Assembly: GCA_947304065.1 (NCBI GenBank)
Contig: CAMZAI010000034.1
Location: 1-17,153, forward strand
Direction of reading: 5' to 3'
Length of the DNA: 17,153 bases
Origin: an uncultured Clostridia bacterium
Lineage (GTDB): Bacteria > Bacillota > Clostridia > Lachnospirales > Lachnospiraceae
How positions within the stretch are numbered: the stretch's first letter is position 1; the number at the start of each line of letters is the position of its first letter. Shown here one piece after another: positions 1 to 7,330 of the stretch. The translations under genes were made by a program, and so were the position numbers. The notes under the pieces were generated by a model. That model did no database searches. It saw nothing but the letters and a program-made list of their open reading frames with translations, and had not been told where the DNA came from.

Positions 1-76
1 CGGCTGATCTGCCGCAGCCGCTGAGCGCAAGTACAAGTACGAGAAGAACAGCTATTATCCTGAAAGTTTTTTTCAT
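1..76 (-). CDS. Lipoprotein, N-terminal fragment (runs off left edge)
   Basis: Only the first 25 codons are in the window; the gene continues beyond position 1. The peptide begins MKKTFRIIAV, followed by a leucine/valine-rich hydrophobic stretch and the lipobox LSGC with the Cys near residue 21, so the product should be exported by Sec, lipidated and held on the outer face of the cytoplasmic membrane. The start is fixed by a strong AAGGAGG site (84-90, minus strand) 7 bases ahead of the ATG. It lies downstream of the PEGA-domain gene but has its own promoter-like sequence with ECF-sigma character (116-143). The mature domain is outside the window, so its function cannot be stated. Confidence 0.8.
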   Translation of the reverse strand, partial: MKKTFRIIAVLLVLVLALSGCGRSA

Positions 77-83
77 AAAACAT

Positions 84-90
84 CCTCCTT
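84..90 (-). promoter_or_regulatory. Ribosome binding site of the left-edge lipoprotein gene
   Basis: AAGGAGG on the minus strand, 7 bases before the ATG at 76-74. It decides the start of a gene that is otherwise cut off by the window edge. Confidence 0.8.
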
Positions 91-115
91 ACTTTTGTTC
101 TCCGTTTTCGAACAT

Positions 116-143
116 TAGACGAAGCGGCGGTAAGGAGGGTTCC
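116..143 (-). promoter_or_regulatory. ECF-sigma-like promoter for the left-edge lipoprotein gene
   Basis: On the minus strand GGAACC (143-138) is followed after exactly 16 bases by CGTCTA (121-116). GGAAC-type -35 and CGTC-type -10 elements at this spacing are characteristic of extracytoplasmic-function sigma factors. The predicted start near position 109 leaves a leader of about 33 bases containing the ribosome site. Directly upstream of the -35 lies an A/T tract (144-163) that could act as an UP element. A housekeeping reading is weaker: TCTAAT would be an acceptable -10 but no TTGACA-like -35 lies at the right distance. Confidence 0.55.
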
Positions 144-172
144 ATAAATTTTTAAAATTTTTTCGGATGCCG

Positions 173-1585
173 TTATTCCTTTACCATGGCTGGGAATGTG
201 AACTCCGCGTCTTCACCGTCATCGTCGAGTGATACGGTATAATTTCTGGTGATATATCCTTCGAGCGTGAGCCTTAAGGAGATCGTGCCGAGAGGCTTGT
301 CGAGGATCAGCGAGCCGCCGCTGATCGTTCCTTTGTAAACGTCATTGATATAGACGGCTGTGCCTTCGGTACAATGTATGATGAGGCTCAGATCGTCCGA
401 TGTACCCGAAACGGGCGTAGGCGTCGGGCTGTCGTCGGTAGTGTTGTCGGGAATGTCTGCGAAAGGATCGTCTTCTTCCGGCTCGGGAACAGCGGTGGGC
501 GAGTCCGGATCGTAGAGAATATCCTCGTCTGCCGGAACGGGAGCCGCCGAAAGACTGATCGCGACAGACGCCGAGGGCTTCGATGTGTAGAGCAGGCCTT
601 CATATGTGACATAGCCGCTCAGCACTGCCTCGATGTAGTGCTCGCCGTAGCTGATCGGAACGGGATTCGTATAAGGCGTAAGTATTCCGTCCACATAGAG
701 GTTCGCAAATCCGGGATCGACCGTAAAGGTCACATTGCAGTACTCGACGGGTTCGGGTGAGAAAGGCGCCAGATCGAACACCGCGGTCTTGTCGCGGCTT
801 ACGAGCAGCGTACCCGTGCCTTTAAGGGAGCCGTTCTCGGCAGTGATCGGATAGGTGCCTTCCTGAAGCGTGAGCAGCATGTCCTCCGTGATCTGCACGG
901 TGTGGGCGGTTCCGATAAAGAGCGTGCCTCCGGTAAATGCCGAATCGTTGGCCAGACGGAGATATCCGTGGCCCGTCGTGACCTTCAGCATATATATAAA
1001 GCCGTCGATGCTGTAGACGGAGAGTACATCGGTCTTGCAGAGAGTGTCGGGTGAAACAAAATATCCGTCGTTAAGGACCAGCAGGGAATCGTCGTAGCGG
1101 TAGATCGCGTCGCCTATGGATATTCGCCTGATGTCGCGTTCGTTTACGAGATTCTTGACGCCCTTGTAGACGTCTACATTTTTCATGCCGGTGAGCGTGA
1201 TGATCCTGTTCTGCGCGGTCCGCGAGACGGTAACGAAATCGCCGGGCTTAAGGACCGAGGCGGTTATCGCCCGTCCGTAGTTTGTGGTCATTGCAGTCGC
1301 GCCGCTGTAGGTATATTCTTCGAAGTCTTTGCTTCCGAGCCTGCAGAGCACTATGACCGAATCGTCCGTATTGACCTCGGTGATGATCGCGTCAAAGGTC
1401 TCTTCGGAAGGCTCCGGGGTGATCGTGGTCTGAGCGACGCCGGATGAGGGCGCGGGAGAAGATGCGGGCCCCTTTCCTTTGCTGTCGTCGGAAGTGAGCA
1501 CCTTGACGATCGAAAATATTATGATCAGCAGTACCACGCCTATCCCCGCGAATATGGGGAGCTTGTAATTCGTTTCTTTGTTCAT
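173..1585 (-). CDS. PEGA-domain membrane-anchored surface protein
   Basis: This 470-residue protein has a short cytoplasmic N-terminus, one membrane segment at about residues 9-30, and a large outer part. Residues 36-62 are a Ser/Pro/Thr-rich linker. Residues about 65-275 form a region I do not recognise. Residues about 284-347 match a PEGA domain (beta-sandwich repeat, with VDPGFANLYVDG and GEHYIEAVLSGYV typical). An acidic Pro/Thr linker (348-397) leads to a second PEGA-like domain at 399-456 (GTAVYINDVYKG, LGTISLRLTLEGY). PEGA domains are extracellular and thought to bind surface components; the ligand here is unknown. It starts one base after the cca stop (TGACATG), with only a weak AGGA upstream, so it is probably translationally coupled to cca. 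No good terminator follows it. Confidence 0.8.
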   Translation of the reverse strand: MNKETNYKLPIFAGIGVVLLIIIFSIVKVLTSDDSKGKGPASSPAPSSGVAQTTITPEPSEETFDAIITEVNTDDSVIVLCRLGSKDFEEYTYSGATAMTTNYGRAITASVLKPGDFVTVSRTAQNRIITLTGMKNVDVYKGVKNLVNERDIRRISIGDAIYRYDDSLLVLNDGYFVSPDTLCKTDVLSVYSIDGFIYMLKVTTGHGYLRLANDSAFTGGTLFIGTAHTVQITEDMLLTLQEGTYPITAENGSLKGTGTLLVSRDKTAVFDLAPFSPEPVEYCNVTFTVDPGFANLYVDGILTPYTNPVPISYGEHYIEAVLSGYVTYEGLLYTSKPSASVAISLSAAPVPADEDILYDPDSPTAVPEPEEDDPFADIPDNTTDDSPTPTPVSGTSDDLSLIIHCTEGTAVYINDVYKGTISGGSLILDKPLGTISLRLTLEGYITRNYTVSLDDDGEDAEFTFPAMVKE

Positions 1586-1586
1586 G

Positions 1587-2810
1587 TCAGTCCTGTCTGT
1601 TGTTTAATGCCAGTTCGAGCAGTTTTTCACGCGTATTGAAGGAAGGGTCGGCAAGTACGGCCGAAAGGAGCATGTCGAGCGTTTTCCCGACTTCCTTCCC
1701 GGCGGGGACGCCTGCCTGCATCAGATCGTGTCCGTTTACCGCGAGCAGCCTGATATCGGTACAGTCGCCGGCCTCGATGATGCTGCGGTACAAAGCCTTC
1801 GCTCCCGCAAGGTCGAGTCCCGGAGACGAAGCATGGATAAAATCAAACAGCGGTTCCATAAGCTCGAGTCCCGCGTCGCTCATTAGCCTTCGCATGCCTG
1901 CGGGATCGAGTTCGGCAACGGGCGTTTGACCAAAACGCAGAAGGGCCTTTACCGTATATATGGTCTGGTTGTCAAATTTGAGCCTGTGCATGATCTCGGA
2001 AGCCGAGCCCGTATATAAAAGGAGCATGGCCCATTTTACGGAGGTGACGGCAGGGGCGGCGGCCATGCGATCGCAGAGCTCGTCAAGAAGTCCTTTCTGC
2101 GAGGTATGCTCAAGCTCGGGCAGGATGATGCGGTCGATGCCGAGGTCGTGCAGGAGCTTCAGTCTGTCGGGATGATCGGACATCAGCAGTTTATGAAGCT
2201 CGGCGTGTATGCGCTCGGCGCTGATGTTCGCCAGAGTGGGTGCGAGCTTTTTAGCCGCGTCCAAAGTGGCGGGATCGATATCGAAGCCGAGCTGTGCGCT
2301 GAAACGCACGGCTCTGAGTATCCGCAGGGCGTCCTCGCCGAAGCGGGCTTCGGGAACTCCGACGCAGCGTATCAGCTTATTCTCCAGATCTTCCGCTCCG
2401 CCGAACATATCGACAAGCTCTCTTGAATTGCAGGCCATCGCATTGATCGTGAAATCGCGTCTTTTAAGATCCTCCTCGAGCGAGCGCGTAAAAGCGACGC
2501 TGTCGGGATGGCGGCCGTCCGAATATTTGCCGTCCACTCTGTATGTAGTGATCTCGTAGCCTTCCTTGCCGAACATCGCGGTGACGGTCCCGTGCTTGAT
2601 CCCGGTGTCCACGGTGCGGGAAAATATGGCTTTTGTTTCTTCGGGCAGTGCCGAGGTGGTTATGTCCCAGTCCTGCGGCTCGCGTCCGAGCATGCTGTCG
2701 CGGACGCAGCCACCGACGGCATAAGCCTCGTGACCTGCGGCCTCAAGCCGTTCTATTATATATGAAACCCTCTCGGGCATCGTAATGTTCAAAACTCCGG
2801 TATTGCCCAT
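1587..2810 (-). CDS. cca: CCA tRNA nucleotidyltransferase
   Basis: Adds or repairs the 3' CCA end of tRNAs from CTP and ATP, in the cytoplasm. The 407-residue protein is a class II nucleotidyltransferase of the poly(A) polymerase/CCA family. Visible motifs are AVGGCVRD at 31-38 (nucleotide-binding loop), the metal-binding DWD at 47-49, RRDFTINAM at 117-125, GEDALRILRAVRF at 158-170 (with the EDxxR nucleotide-recognition signature) and ISAERIHAEL in the neck region. The length suits the short clostridial form without a C-terminal HD domain. Two ATGs are possible (residues 1 and 11); the first is preferred because relatives usually carry a few residues before the PE-V-x-x-I-I helix, though both have a purine-rich site at a long spacing. 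It has its own extended -10 promoter and shares a transcript with the PEGA gene. Confidence 0.93.
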   Translation of the reverse strand: MGNTGVLNITMPERVSYIIERLEAAGHEAYAVGGCVRDSMLGREPQDWDITTSALPEETKAIFSRTVDTGIKHGTVTAMFGKEGYEITTYRVDGKYSDGRHPDSVAFTRSLEEDLKRRDFTINAMACNSRELVDMFGGAEDLENKLIRCVGVPEARFGEDALRILRAVRFSAQLGFDIDPATLDAAKKLAPTLANISAERIHAELHKLLMSDHPDRLKLLHDLGIDRIILPELEHTSQKGLLDELCDRMAAAPAVTSVKWAMLLLYTGSASEIMHRLKFDNQTIYTVKALLRFGQTPVAELDPAGMRRLMSDAGLELMEPLFDFIHASSPGLDLAGAKALYRSIIEAGDCTDIRLLAVNGHDLMQAGVPAGKEVGKTLDMLLSAVLADPSFNTREKLLELALNNRQD

Positions 2811-2845
2811 CGTAAGATATGTACTCCCTTCGATATTCAGCTATC

Positions 2846-2876
2846 ATTATAGCATATATGCGCCCTTCTATGTGAA
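2846..2876 (-). promoter_or_regulatory. Promoter of cca and the PEGA gene
   Basis: On the minus strand an extended -10, TGCTATAAT (2854-2846), has a perfect TATAAT. A weak -35 candidate TTCACA lies at 2876-2871 with a long 19-base spacing, so the extended -10 probably carries most of the strength. The predicted start is about 30 bases before the cca ATG. Confidence 0.6.
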
Positions 2877-2880
2877 ATCT

Positions 2881-2895
2881 TTGTTAAGTGAACAA
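2881..2895. repeat. Inverted repeat between divergent promoters
   Basis: TTGTTAAGTGAACAA is an imperfect palindrome (arms TTGTTAA and TGAACAA, one mismatch) placed between the cca promoter and the FKBP-lipoprotein promoter. It could be an operator that serves both directions, but a 15-base A/T-rich palindrome can also arise by chance. Confidence 0.3.
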
Positions 2896-2900
2896 AAATG

Positions 2901-2930
2901 CTTTATTTTTTCGGGCTTTTATGCTATAAC
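2901..2930 (+). promoter_or_regulatory. Promoter of the FKBP lipoprotein gene
   Basis: An extended -10, TGCTATAAC (2922-2930), has a poor -35 (TTTATT) 17 bases ahead. It would give a leader of about 95 bases before the ATG at 3034. It mirrors the extended -10 of the divergent cca promoter. Confidence 0.5.
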
Positions 2931-3017
2931 AATATCTCGGAGTCTGTCCGGGGGGAGATGTACCTGTTGCGGACAGCGCATATCAGCAGGCTTAAAAAAC
3001 TGCTTTTTCAGTATATC

Positions 3018-3023
3018 AGGAGG
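3018..3023 (+). promoter_or_regulatory. Ribosome binding site that sets the FKBP lipoprotein start
   Basis: AGGAGG lies 10 bases before the ATG at 3034. It supports this start over the longer open frame reaching back to 2785, whose extra residues have no signal-peptide character and overlap the promoter region. Confidence 0.8.
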
Positions 3024-3033
3024 AAGAAACAAA

Positions 3034-4128
3034 ATGAAAAAAAGATTATCGGCAGCAGCTCTCGTGCTTTGCCTTGCGCTTGTGCTCGGCGGATGCAAGA
3101 AGGGCGATGCCAATGTTATCACGGGTTATAAGAACGGCGATGTAACGCTCGGACAGTACACGGGCATTGAGTACAGCCCCCTTTCCACCGAGGTTACCGA
3201 CGAGGACGTGCAGGCTAAGCTTGACAACTTCTTAAGCAGCAATAAGGAAAAGACAGAGGTCACCGACAGGACAGACGTACGCGACGGAGATGTAACCAGC
3301 ATTGACTTTACCGGATATATGAACGGCGAGACCTTTGAAGGCGGAACAGGTACGGATTATCCCCTTACCATCGGTTCGGGCCAGTTCATCGAAGGTTTTG
3401 AGGATGGACTTATCGGCGTAAATGTAGGCGAGACCGTAGATCTTCCCCTGCAGTTCCCCGATCCTTACCAGAACAATCCCGATTTTGCGGGTAAGCCCGT
3501 TACCTTCACCGTTAAGGTTAACGGGATCTACACCATGGTAACTCCCGAACTGACCGACGAGCTTGTGGCTGAAAAGACCGATTACGATACCGTTGAAGCA
3601 TATCGCAATTATCTTGCGGACCAGCTCAAGAGCCAGAAAGAGTCCGATGCGGAGAGCAGCAAGCAGTACGACGTTGTAACCAAGGTTATCGAGAACGCTA
3701 CCTTCGTAAAGGATCTTACTGCAGAGATCACCGAAGCAAAGAACAACATGATCGCGAGCTACAATTCCATGTATCAGTCGGCGTACGGCATCGACGCAGC
3801 GACATTCTTCGGTTATATCTACGGAATGAGCACTGAGGCGTTTGACGAGTACATGACGAGCCAGGCCGAGATGAATACCAAGTTCGGCTATGTTGCATCG
3901 GCTATCGCAGAGAAGGAAAAGCTCGAGGCTACAGATGACGAGATCACCGCTCTTGCGGCAGACATGCTTGATTCCTACGGCTATGAGAGCATCGACGAGC
4001 TCTACGCACAGCTCAAGTCCGTATACAAGGCTGAGGGCAAGGACGTTGTTGCGGCTCAGGTTAAGCTCAACAAGGCGGCTGATATCATGTACAACACCGC
4101 AGTTGCTGCTGCAGCGGCTACCGAATAA
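3034..4128 (+). CDS. FKBP-type peptidyl-prolyl isomerase lipoprotein, trigger-factor-like
   Basis: This 364-residue protein starts with a lipoprotein signal peptide (MKKRLSAAAL, then the lipobox LGGC with Cys21), so it should act outside the cytoplasmic membrane. Residues about 82-167 form an FKBP-type prolyl isomerase domain (DGDVTSIDFTGYMNGETFEG, then SGQFIEGFEDGLIGVNVGE). Residues about 168-353 are helical and resemble the C-terminal chaperone arms of trigger factor (PELTDELVAEKTDYDTVEAY). The ribosome-binding N-terminal domain of true trigger factor is missing and replaced by the lipid anchor. The likely role, by inference, is folding of secreted proteins, comparable in place to PrsA. It is monocistronic, with its own promoter and a strong terminator. 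Confidence 0.88.
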   Translation: MKKRLSAAALVLCLALVLGGCKKGDANVITGYKNGDVTLGQYTGIEYSPLSTEVTDEDVQAKLDNFLSSNKEKTEVTDRTDVRDGDVTSIDFTGYMNGETFEGGTGTDYPLTIGSGQFIEGFEDGLIGVNVGETVDLPLQFPDPYQNNPDFAGKPVTFTVKVNGIYTMVTPELTDELVAEKTDYDTVEAYRNYLADQLKSQKESDAESSKQYDVVTKVIENATFVKDLTAEITEAKNNMIASYNSMYQSAYGIDAATFFGYIYGMSTEAFDEYMTSQAEMNTKFGYVASAIAEKEKLEATDDEITALAADMLDSYGYESIDELYAQLKSVYKAEGKDVVAAQVKLNKAADIMYNTAVAAAAATE

Positions 4129-4150
4129 GACAATTTAAGAGAAAAAAATT

Positions 4151-4182
4151 ACGGCCCGGATCGAAATGATCCGGGCCGTTTT
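4151..4182. terminator. Bidirectional intrinsic terminator
   Basis: A perfect 12-base stem (ACGGCCCGGATC, loop GAAAT, GATCCGGGCCGT) is followed by TTTT on the plus strand and preceded by a run of seven A, which is a T-run on the minus strand. It sits between the convergent FKBP-lipoprotein and cellobiose phosphorylase genes and should end both transcripts. Confidence 0.9.
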
Positions 4183-4208
4183 GCATTGGCTGATGGCCTG
4201 ATTTTTAA

Positions 4209-6629
4209 TTAAGCGTAGCAGATGACGTCCACGGTGCTTCCTTCTGCGGGAACCGGGATCACATTGCCATCGATCGCCTGTCCGTTCACGGTAAGGCCGG
4301 ACTTGCCTGCCTGTCTGGTAACACGGATGTTGTAGAGGCTTCCGCGGTAACGGCGGGTGACTGAGTAATCGCCGAGCTCTGCGGGAACGCAGGGCTTAAC
4401 CGAAAGTCCGTCAAGTGTGGGCTGAACGCCGAGGATAGCCTGGCTGATGTCCACGAACGCCCATGCCGCGGTACCGGTAAGGAATGAGTTCTTTGCCTCG
4501 CCGTAATGAACCGCCGCGCGGCCCGCGATCATCTGTGAGTAAACATAAGGCTCGGTGCGGTGGATCTCGCTGACATCCTCAAGGAATGCGGGACAGCTGC
4601 GCTTGTAGATATCGAACGCCATCTCAGCGTCGCCGATGACTGTCGCAGCGACCGAAACCCAGGGATTGTTGTGGGTGAAGATCGCGCCGTTCTCCTTGTA
4701 TCCGGGCGGGTAAGAGGAGATCTCGCCGAGCTCGACATGATATGTCGTGTAGCAGGGAGCGAGGATCTCTACGCCGTAATCGTTGACGAGCCACTTCTTA
4801 ACGGAGTCGAGCGCCTTGCGGCCGTAGCCCTTTTCCTGACCGATGCCTGCCATTGTGCAGAAGCCCTGGGGCTCGATGAAGATCTTGCCTTCTTCGCATT
4901 CGTTCGAACCAACCTTGTGGCTGTATGCATCGTAAGCACGGAGGAACCATTCGCCGTCCCAGCCGTATTCTTCGGTGGCTTTTTTGATCTTGCCTACTTC
5001 GTTGCGTACCGAATCTGCCTCATCTTTGCTGCCGAAATGCTCGCACAGGTCTGCGTACTCGAGACCGTACTTTACGAACATGCCTGCGATGAATACAGAT
5101 TCCGCAACGGGGCCCTCGCTGGGGCCGAAGGTCTGGAAGCTCTCGCCGGGCTCTTCCGAGAAGCAGTTGAGGTTCAGGCAGTCGTTCCAGTCGGCACGTC
5201 CGATGAGCGGAAGTCCGTGAGGTCCCTTGTTATTGATAATGAAATTGATGCTGCGGCGGAGATGCTCCATAAGAGGCTTCTCGCTGCCCTCTACATTGTT
5301 GAACGGAGTCGGATGATCGAGGATCGTAGCGTCGCCGGTCTCGCGGATATAAGCCGCGGTGCAGGCAACGAGCCAGAGCGGATCGTCGTTGAAGCCGCCG
5401 CCGATGTCGGCGTTGCCCCTCTTGGTCAGAGGCTGGTACTGATGATATGTCGAACCGTTCTCGAACTGGATCGATGCGATGTCGATGATCCTTGCCCTTG
5501 CGCGGTCGGGAACCAGATGCATGAAGCCGAGCAGATCCTGACACGAATCCCTGAAGCCCATTCCGCGGCCCGTACCGGTCTCCCAGTAGCTGGCCGAACG
5601 GCTCATGTTGAAGGTTACCATGCACTGGTACTGATGCCAGATATTAACCATGCGGTTGAGCTTGTCGTTGCCGCTGGTGAGGTGATAGATGCCGAGCAGA
5701 TCGCTCCAGTACTCGCCGAGAGCCTTGAAAGCAGCCTCTACGCGGGCGTCCGTATTGTATTTGCCGATGAGGGCGAGAGCGGGAGCCTTGTTGATAACGC
5801 CCTTCGACTCGAATTTCTTATCGCGGGGAACCTCAACATAGCCGAGCTGGAATACATAGCTCTTCTTCTCGCCGGGAGCAAGCCTGAGCTTCAGCTGATG
5901 GGAAGCGATCGGATACCAGCCGCTCGCAACGGTATTGCCCGATGCGTTGTTCTCAACCTGAATGGGATTGTCCCATGAACGGCGCGCGCCGAGGAATACA
6001 TCCCTGTCGGTATCGAAACCGTTTACGTCGGCATTTACCGTGAAGAATGCGTAATGATCGCGGCGCTCTCTGAACTCGGTCTTATGATAGATCGTGCTGC
6101 CCGTAACTTCGAGCTCGCCGATCGAGAGATTTCTCTGGTAATTGTTCGCGTCGTCAACCGCATTCCATAAGCACCACTCGATGCAGCTGTAGATCGTGAG
6201 GTCCTTTGTCTCGGAGGAATCGTTCGAGATCTCGAGACGGTTGAGCTCGCATGCGTCGCCTAAAGGAACGAATGCGGTAAGCTTTGCGGTAACGCCGTTC
6301 TTTTTGCCGGTGAATACGGTATAGCCCATACCGTGGCGGCACTCATAGGAATCAAGCTCGGTACCCGCGGGCAGGAAAGAGGGACTCCATGTGCAGTCGC
6401 CGTCCTTGATGTAGTACATTCTGCCGCCGATATCGTTCGGAACATTGTTGTAACGGAAACGCGTGATGCGGCGCAGCTTCGCGTCGCGGTAGAAATCGTA
6501 GCCGCCTGCGGTGTTCGAGATCAGACCGTAAAAACCGTCGTTGCCCAGATAGTTGATCCAGGGCAGTGGCGTGGCGGGCGTTGTGATGACATATTCGCGT
6601 CTGTCATCATCAAAATAGCCGTACTTCAT
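4209..6629 (-). CDS. cbpA: Cellobiose phosphorylase (GH94)
   Basis: Catalyses cellobiose + phosphate to alpha-glucose 1-phosphate + glucose, saving ATP in cellulose-derived sugar use. The 806-residue protein has no signal peptide, so it acts in the cytoplasm, and its length equals that of clostridial cellobiose phosphorylases. From memory it follows them along nearly the whole chain: YFDDDRREYVITTPATPLPW at the N-terminus, SNTAGGYDFYRDAKLRRIT, YECRHGMGYT, CMVTFNMSRSASYWETG, RGMGFRDSCQDLLGF, and GRADWNDCLNLN at about 477-488, which contains the family general acid (Asp480 or Asp483; the latter seems likelier). GNADIGGGFNDDPLW and EISSYPPGYKENGAIFTHNN are further family blocks. A GGGAGG site lies 7 bases ahead of the ATG. 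It is a single-gene unit with its own promoter and a LacI-type operator candidate. Specificity for cellobiose rather than cellodextrin is inferred from similarity. Confidence 0.93.
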   Translation of the reverse strand: MKYGYFDDDRREYVITTPATPLPWINYLGNDGFYGLISNTAGGYDFYRDAKLRRITRFRYNNVPNDIGGRMYYIKDGDCTWSPSFLPAGTELDSYECRHGMGYTVFTGKKNGVTAKLTAFVPLGDACELNRLEISNDSSETKDLTIYSCIEWCLWNAVDDANNYQRNLSIGELEVTGSTIYHKTEFRERRDHYAFFTVNADVNGFDTDRDVFLGARRSWDNPIQVENNASGNTVASGWYPIASHQLKLRLAPGEKKSYVFQLGYVEVPRDKKFESKGVINKAPALALIGKYNTDARVEAAFKALGEYWSDLLGIYHLTSGNDKLNRMVNIWHQYQCMVTFNMSRSASYWETGTGRGMGFRDSCQDLLGFMHLVPDRARARIIDIASIQFENGSTYHQYQPLTKRGNADIGGGFNDDPLWLVACTAAYIRETGDATILDHPTPFNNVEGSEKPLMEHLRRSINFIINNKGPHGLPLIGRADWNDCLNLNCFSEEPGESFQTFGPSEGPVAESVFIAGMFVKYGLEYADLCEHFGSKDEADSVRNEVGKIKKATEEYGWDGEWFLRAYDAYSHKVGSNECEEGKIFIEPQGFCTMAGIGQEKGYGRKALDSVKKWLVNDYGVEILAPCYTTYHVELGEISSYPPGYKENGAIFTHNNPWVSVAATVIGDAEMAFDIYKRSCPAFLEDVSEIHRTEPYVYSQMIAGRAAVHYGEAKNSFLTGTAAWAFVDISQAILGVQPTLDGLSVKPCVPAELGDYSVTRRYRGSLYNIRVTRQAGKSGLTVNGQAIDGNVIPVPAEGSTVDVICYA

Positions 6630-6695
6630 AGTAAACCTCCCAGTCGTTATCCTTTTAGCTTTACCTTGCGGAGTCCGGAGTGGATTCCGAAGCTC

Positions 6696-6709
6696 CTTAA
6701 TCGTTTTCG
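6696..6709 (-). promoter_or_regulatory. Candidate LacI-family operator at the cellobiose phosphorylase start site
   Basis: CGAAAACGATTAAG (minus strand) fits the LacI-family pattern CGNAANCGNTTNCG at all fixed positions but one (A for C in the penultimate base). It lies immediately downstream of the predicted transcription start near 6710, where a bound repressor would block initiation. Regulation by a cellobiose-responsive LacI-type repressor or by CcpA is inferred; no regulator gene is in the window. Confidence 0.45.
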
Positions 6710-6716
6710 TACTTAC

Positions 6717-6745
6717 AGTATAAATGGTAAAAACCGAAAAAGCAA
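6717..6745 (-). promoter_or_regulatory. Promoter of cellobiose phosphorylase
   Basis: TTGCTT (6745-6740) and TATACT (6722-6717) are separated by 17 bases on the minus strand, a good housekeeping sigma-A promoter. The same pair of hexamers with the same spacing recurs at 9980-10008. The leader is about 80 bases. Confidence 0.7.
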
Positions 6746-6776
6746 GAGAAGATTTTGACCTTCTGGGTGTGTTTTT

Positions 6777-6804
6777 TTGATTGATTTATCAATATTGTTA
6801 TAGT
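6777..6804 (+). promoter_or_regulatory. Promoter of the zinc-ribbon/DUF4870-like gene
   Basis: TTGATT (6777-6782) and TATAGT (6799-6804) are 16 bases apart, with a TGT extension just ahead of the -10. The predicted start is about 60 bases before the ATG at 6871. It is divergent from the cellobiose phosphorylase promoter. Confidence 0.55.
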
Positions 6805-6870
6805 AAACTTTGGTTATGGCGCATTTTGGTGCGCAATATTCAGTTTTTGATGATTCGGAGGTATAGGATT

Positions 6871-7317
6871 ATGGCATTCTGTCCCAACTGCGGCGCCCAG
6901 GTTGAAGATGGCGTTGCGTTTTGTCCTCAGTGCGGAACCGGCTTGAACGGCCAGGCACCTGAACCCATTGATTACTTTGACCATACAGCGGAGTTTCATC
7001 CCCAGGATATCTCCGACAATAAGGTTTATGCGATGCTCTGTTATCTTATGGGCACGATCGGCATCATCATCGCGCTTCTCGCGAGCCATGAATCGCCGTA
7101 TCTGAGATTCCATATCAGACAGGCGGTGAAGCTTGCCGTTACTTCGATGCTCATCTGGATCGCGGCGATCCTGCTCTGCTGGACGATCATCGTTCCCCTG
7201 GCAGCATGCGTTCTGAGCATTGCGATTTTCGTTATCAGGATCATCAGCTTCTTCCAGATCTGCAACGGAAGAGCCGTAGAGCCCGCGCTCGTGCGCAGCC
7301 TCAATTTCCTGAGATAA
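6871..7317 (+). CDS. Zinc-ribbon membrane protein, DUF4870-like
   Basis: This 148-residue protein has an N-terminal zinc ribbon with two CxxC knuckles (Cys4, Cys7, Cys18, Cys21; FCPNCG and FCPQCG), a short polar linker, and a membrane part with three hydrophobic segments at about 52-71, 87-105 and 107-126. The block SPYLRFHIRQAVKLAV at 75-90 resembles the conserved FHxRQA signature of DUF4870/Tic20-like small membrane proteins. The zinc ribbon should face the cytoplasm. The start is chosen at 6871 because GGAGG (6857-6861) precedes it by 9 bases; the longer open frame from 6781 overlaps the promoter. Its function is unknown. It leads a plus-strand run with two further envelope genes, one of which also begins with a zinc ribbon. 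Confidence 0.8.
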   Translation: MAFCPNCGAQVEDGVAFCPQCGTGLNGQAPEPIDYFDHTAEFHPQDISDNKVYAMLCYLMGTIGIIIALLASHESPYLRFHIRQAVKLAVTSMLIWIAAILLCWTIIVPLAACVLSIAIFVIRIISFFQICNGRAVEPALVRSLNFLR

Positions 7318-7330
7318 AATGATCCGAGTG

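Noticed and set aside
2785..3033. N-terminal extension of the FKBP lipoprotein frame by 83 codons
   Set aside because: It runs through the divergent promoter region and the cca start; the ATG at 3034 has AGGAGG and begins a standard lipoprotein signal peptide.
2958..3131. Short open frame starting after GGGGGGAG in the FKBP lipoprotein leader
   Set aside because: The purine run abuts the ATG with about one base of spacing, and the frame overlaps the real gene start without protein-like features.
4560..5978. Open frame of 472 codons on the plus strand, antisense to cellobiose phosphorylase
   Set aside because: It lies wholly inside a clear GH94 gene, has no ribosome site or recognisable domain, and is the type of antisense frame that arises when the sense gene avoids codons such as TTA, CTA and TCA.
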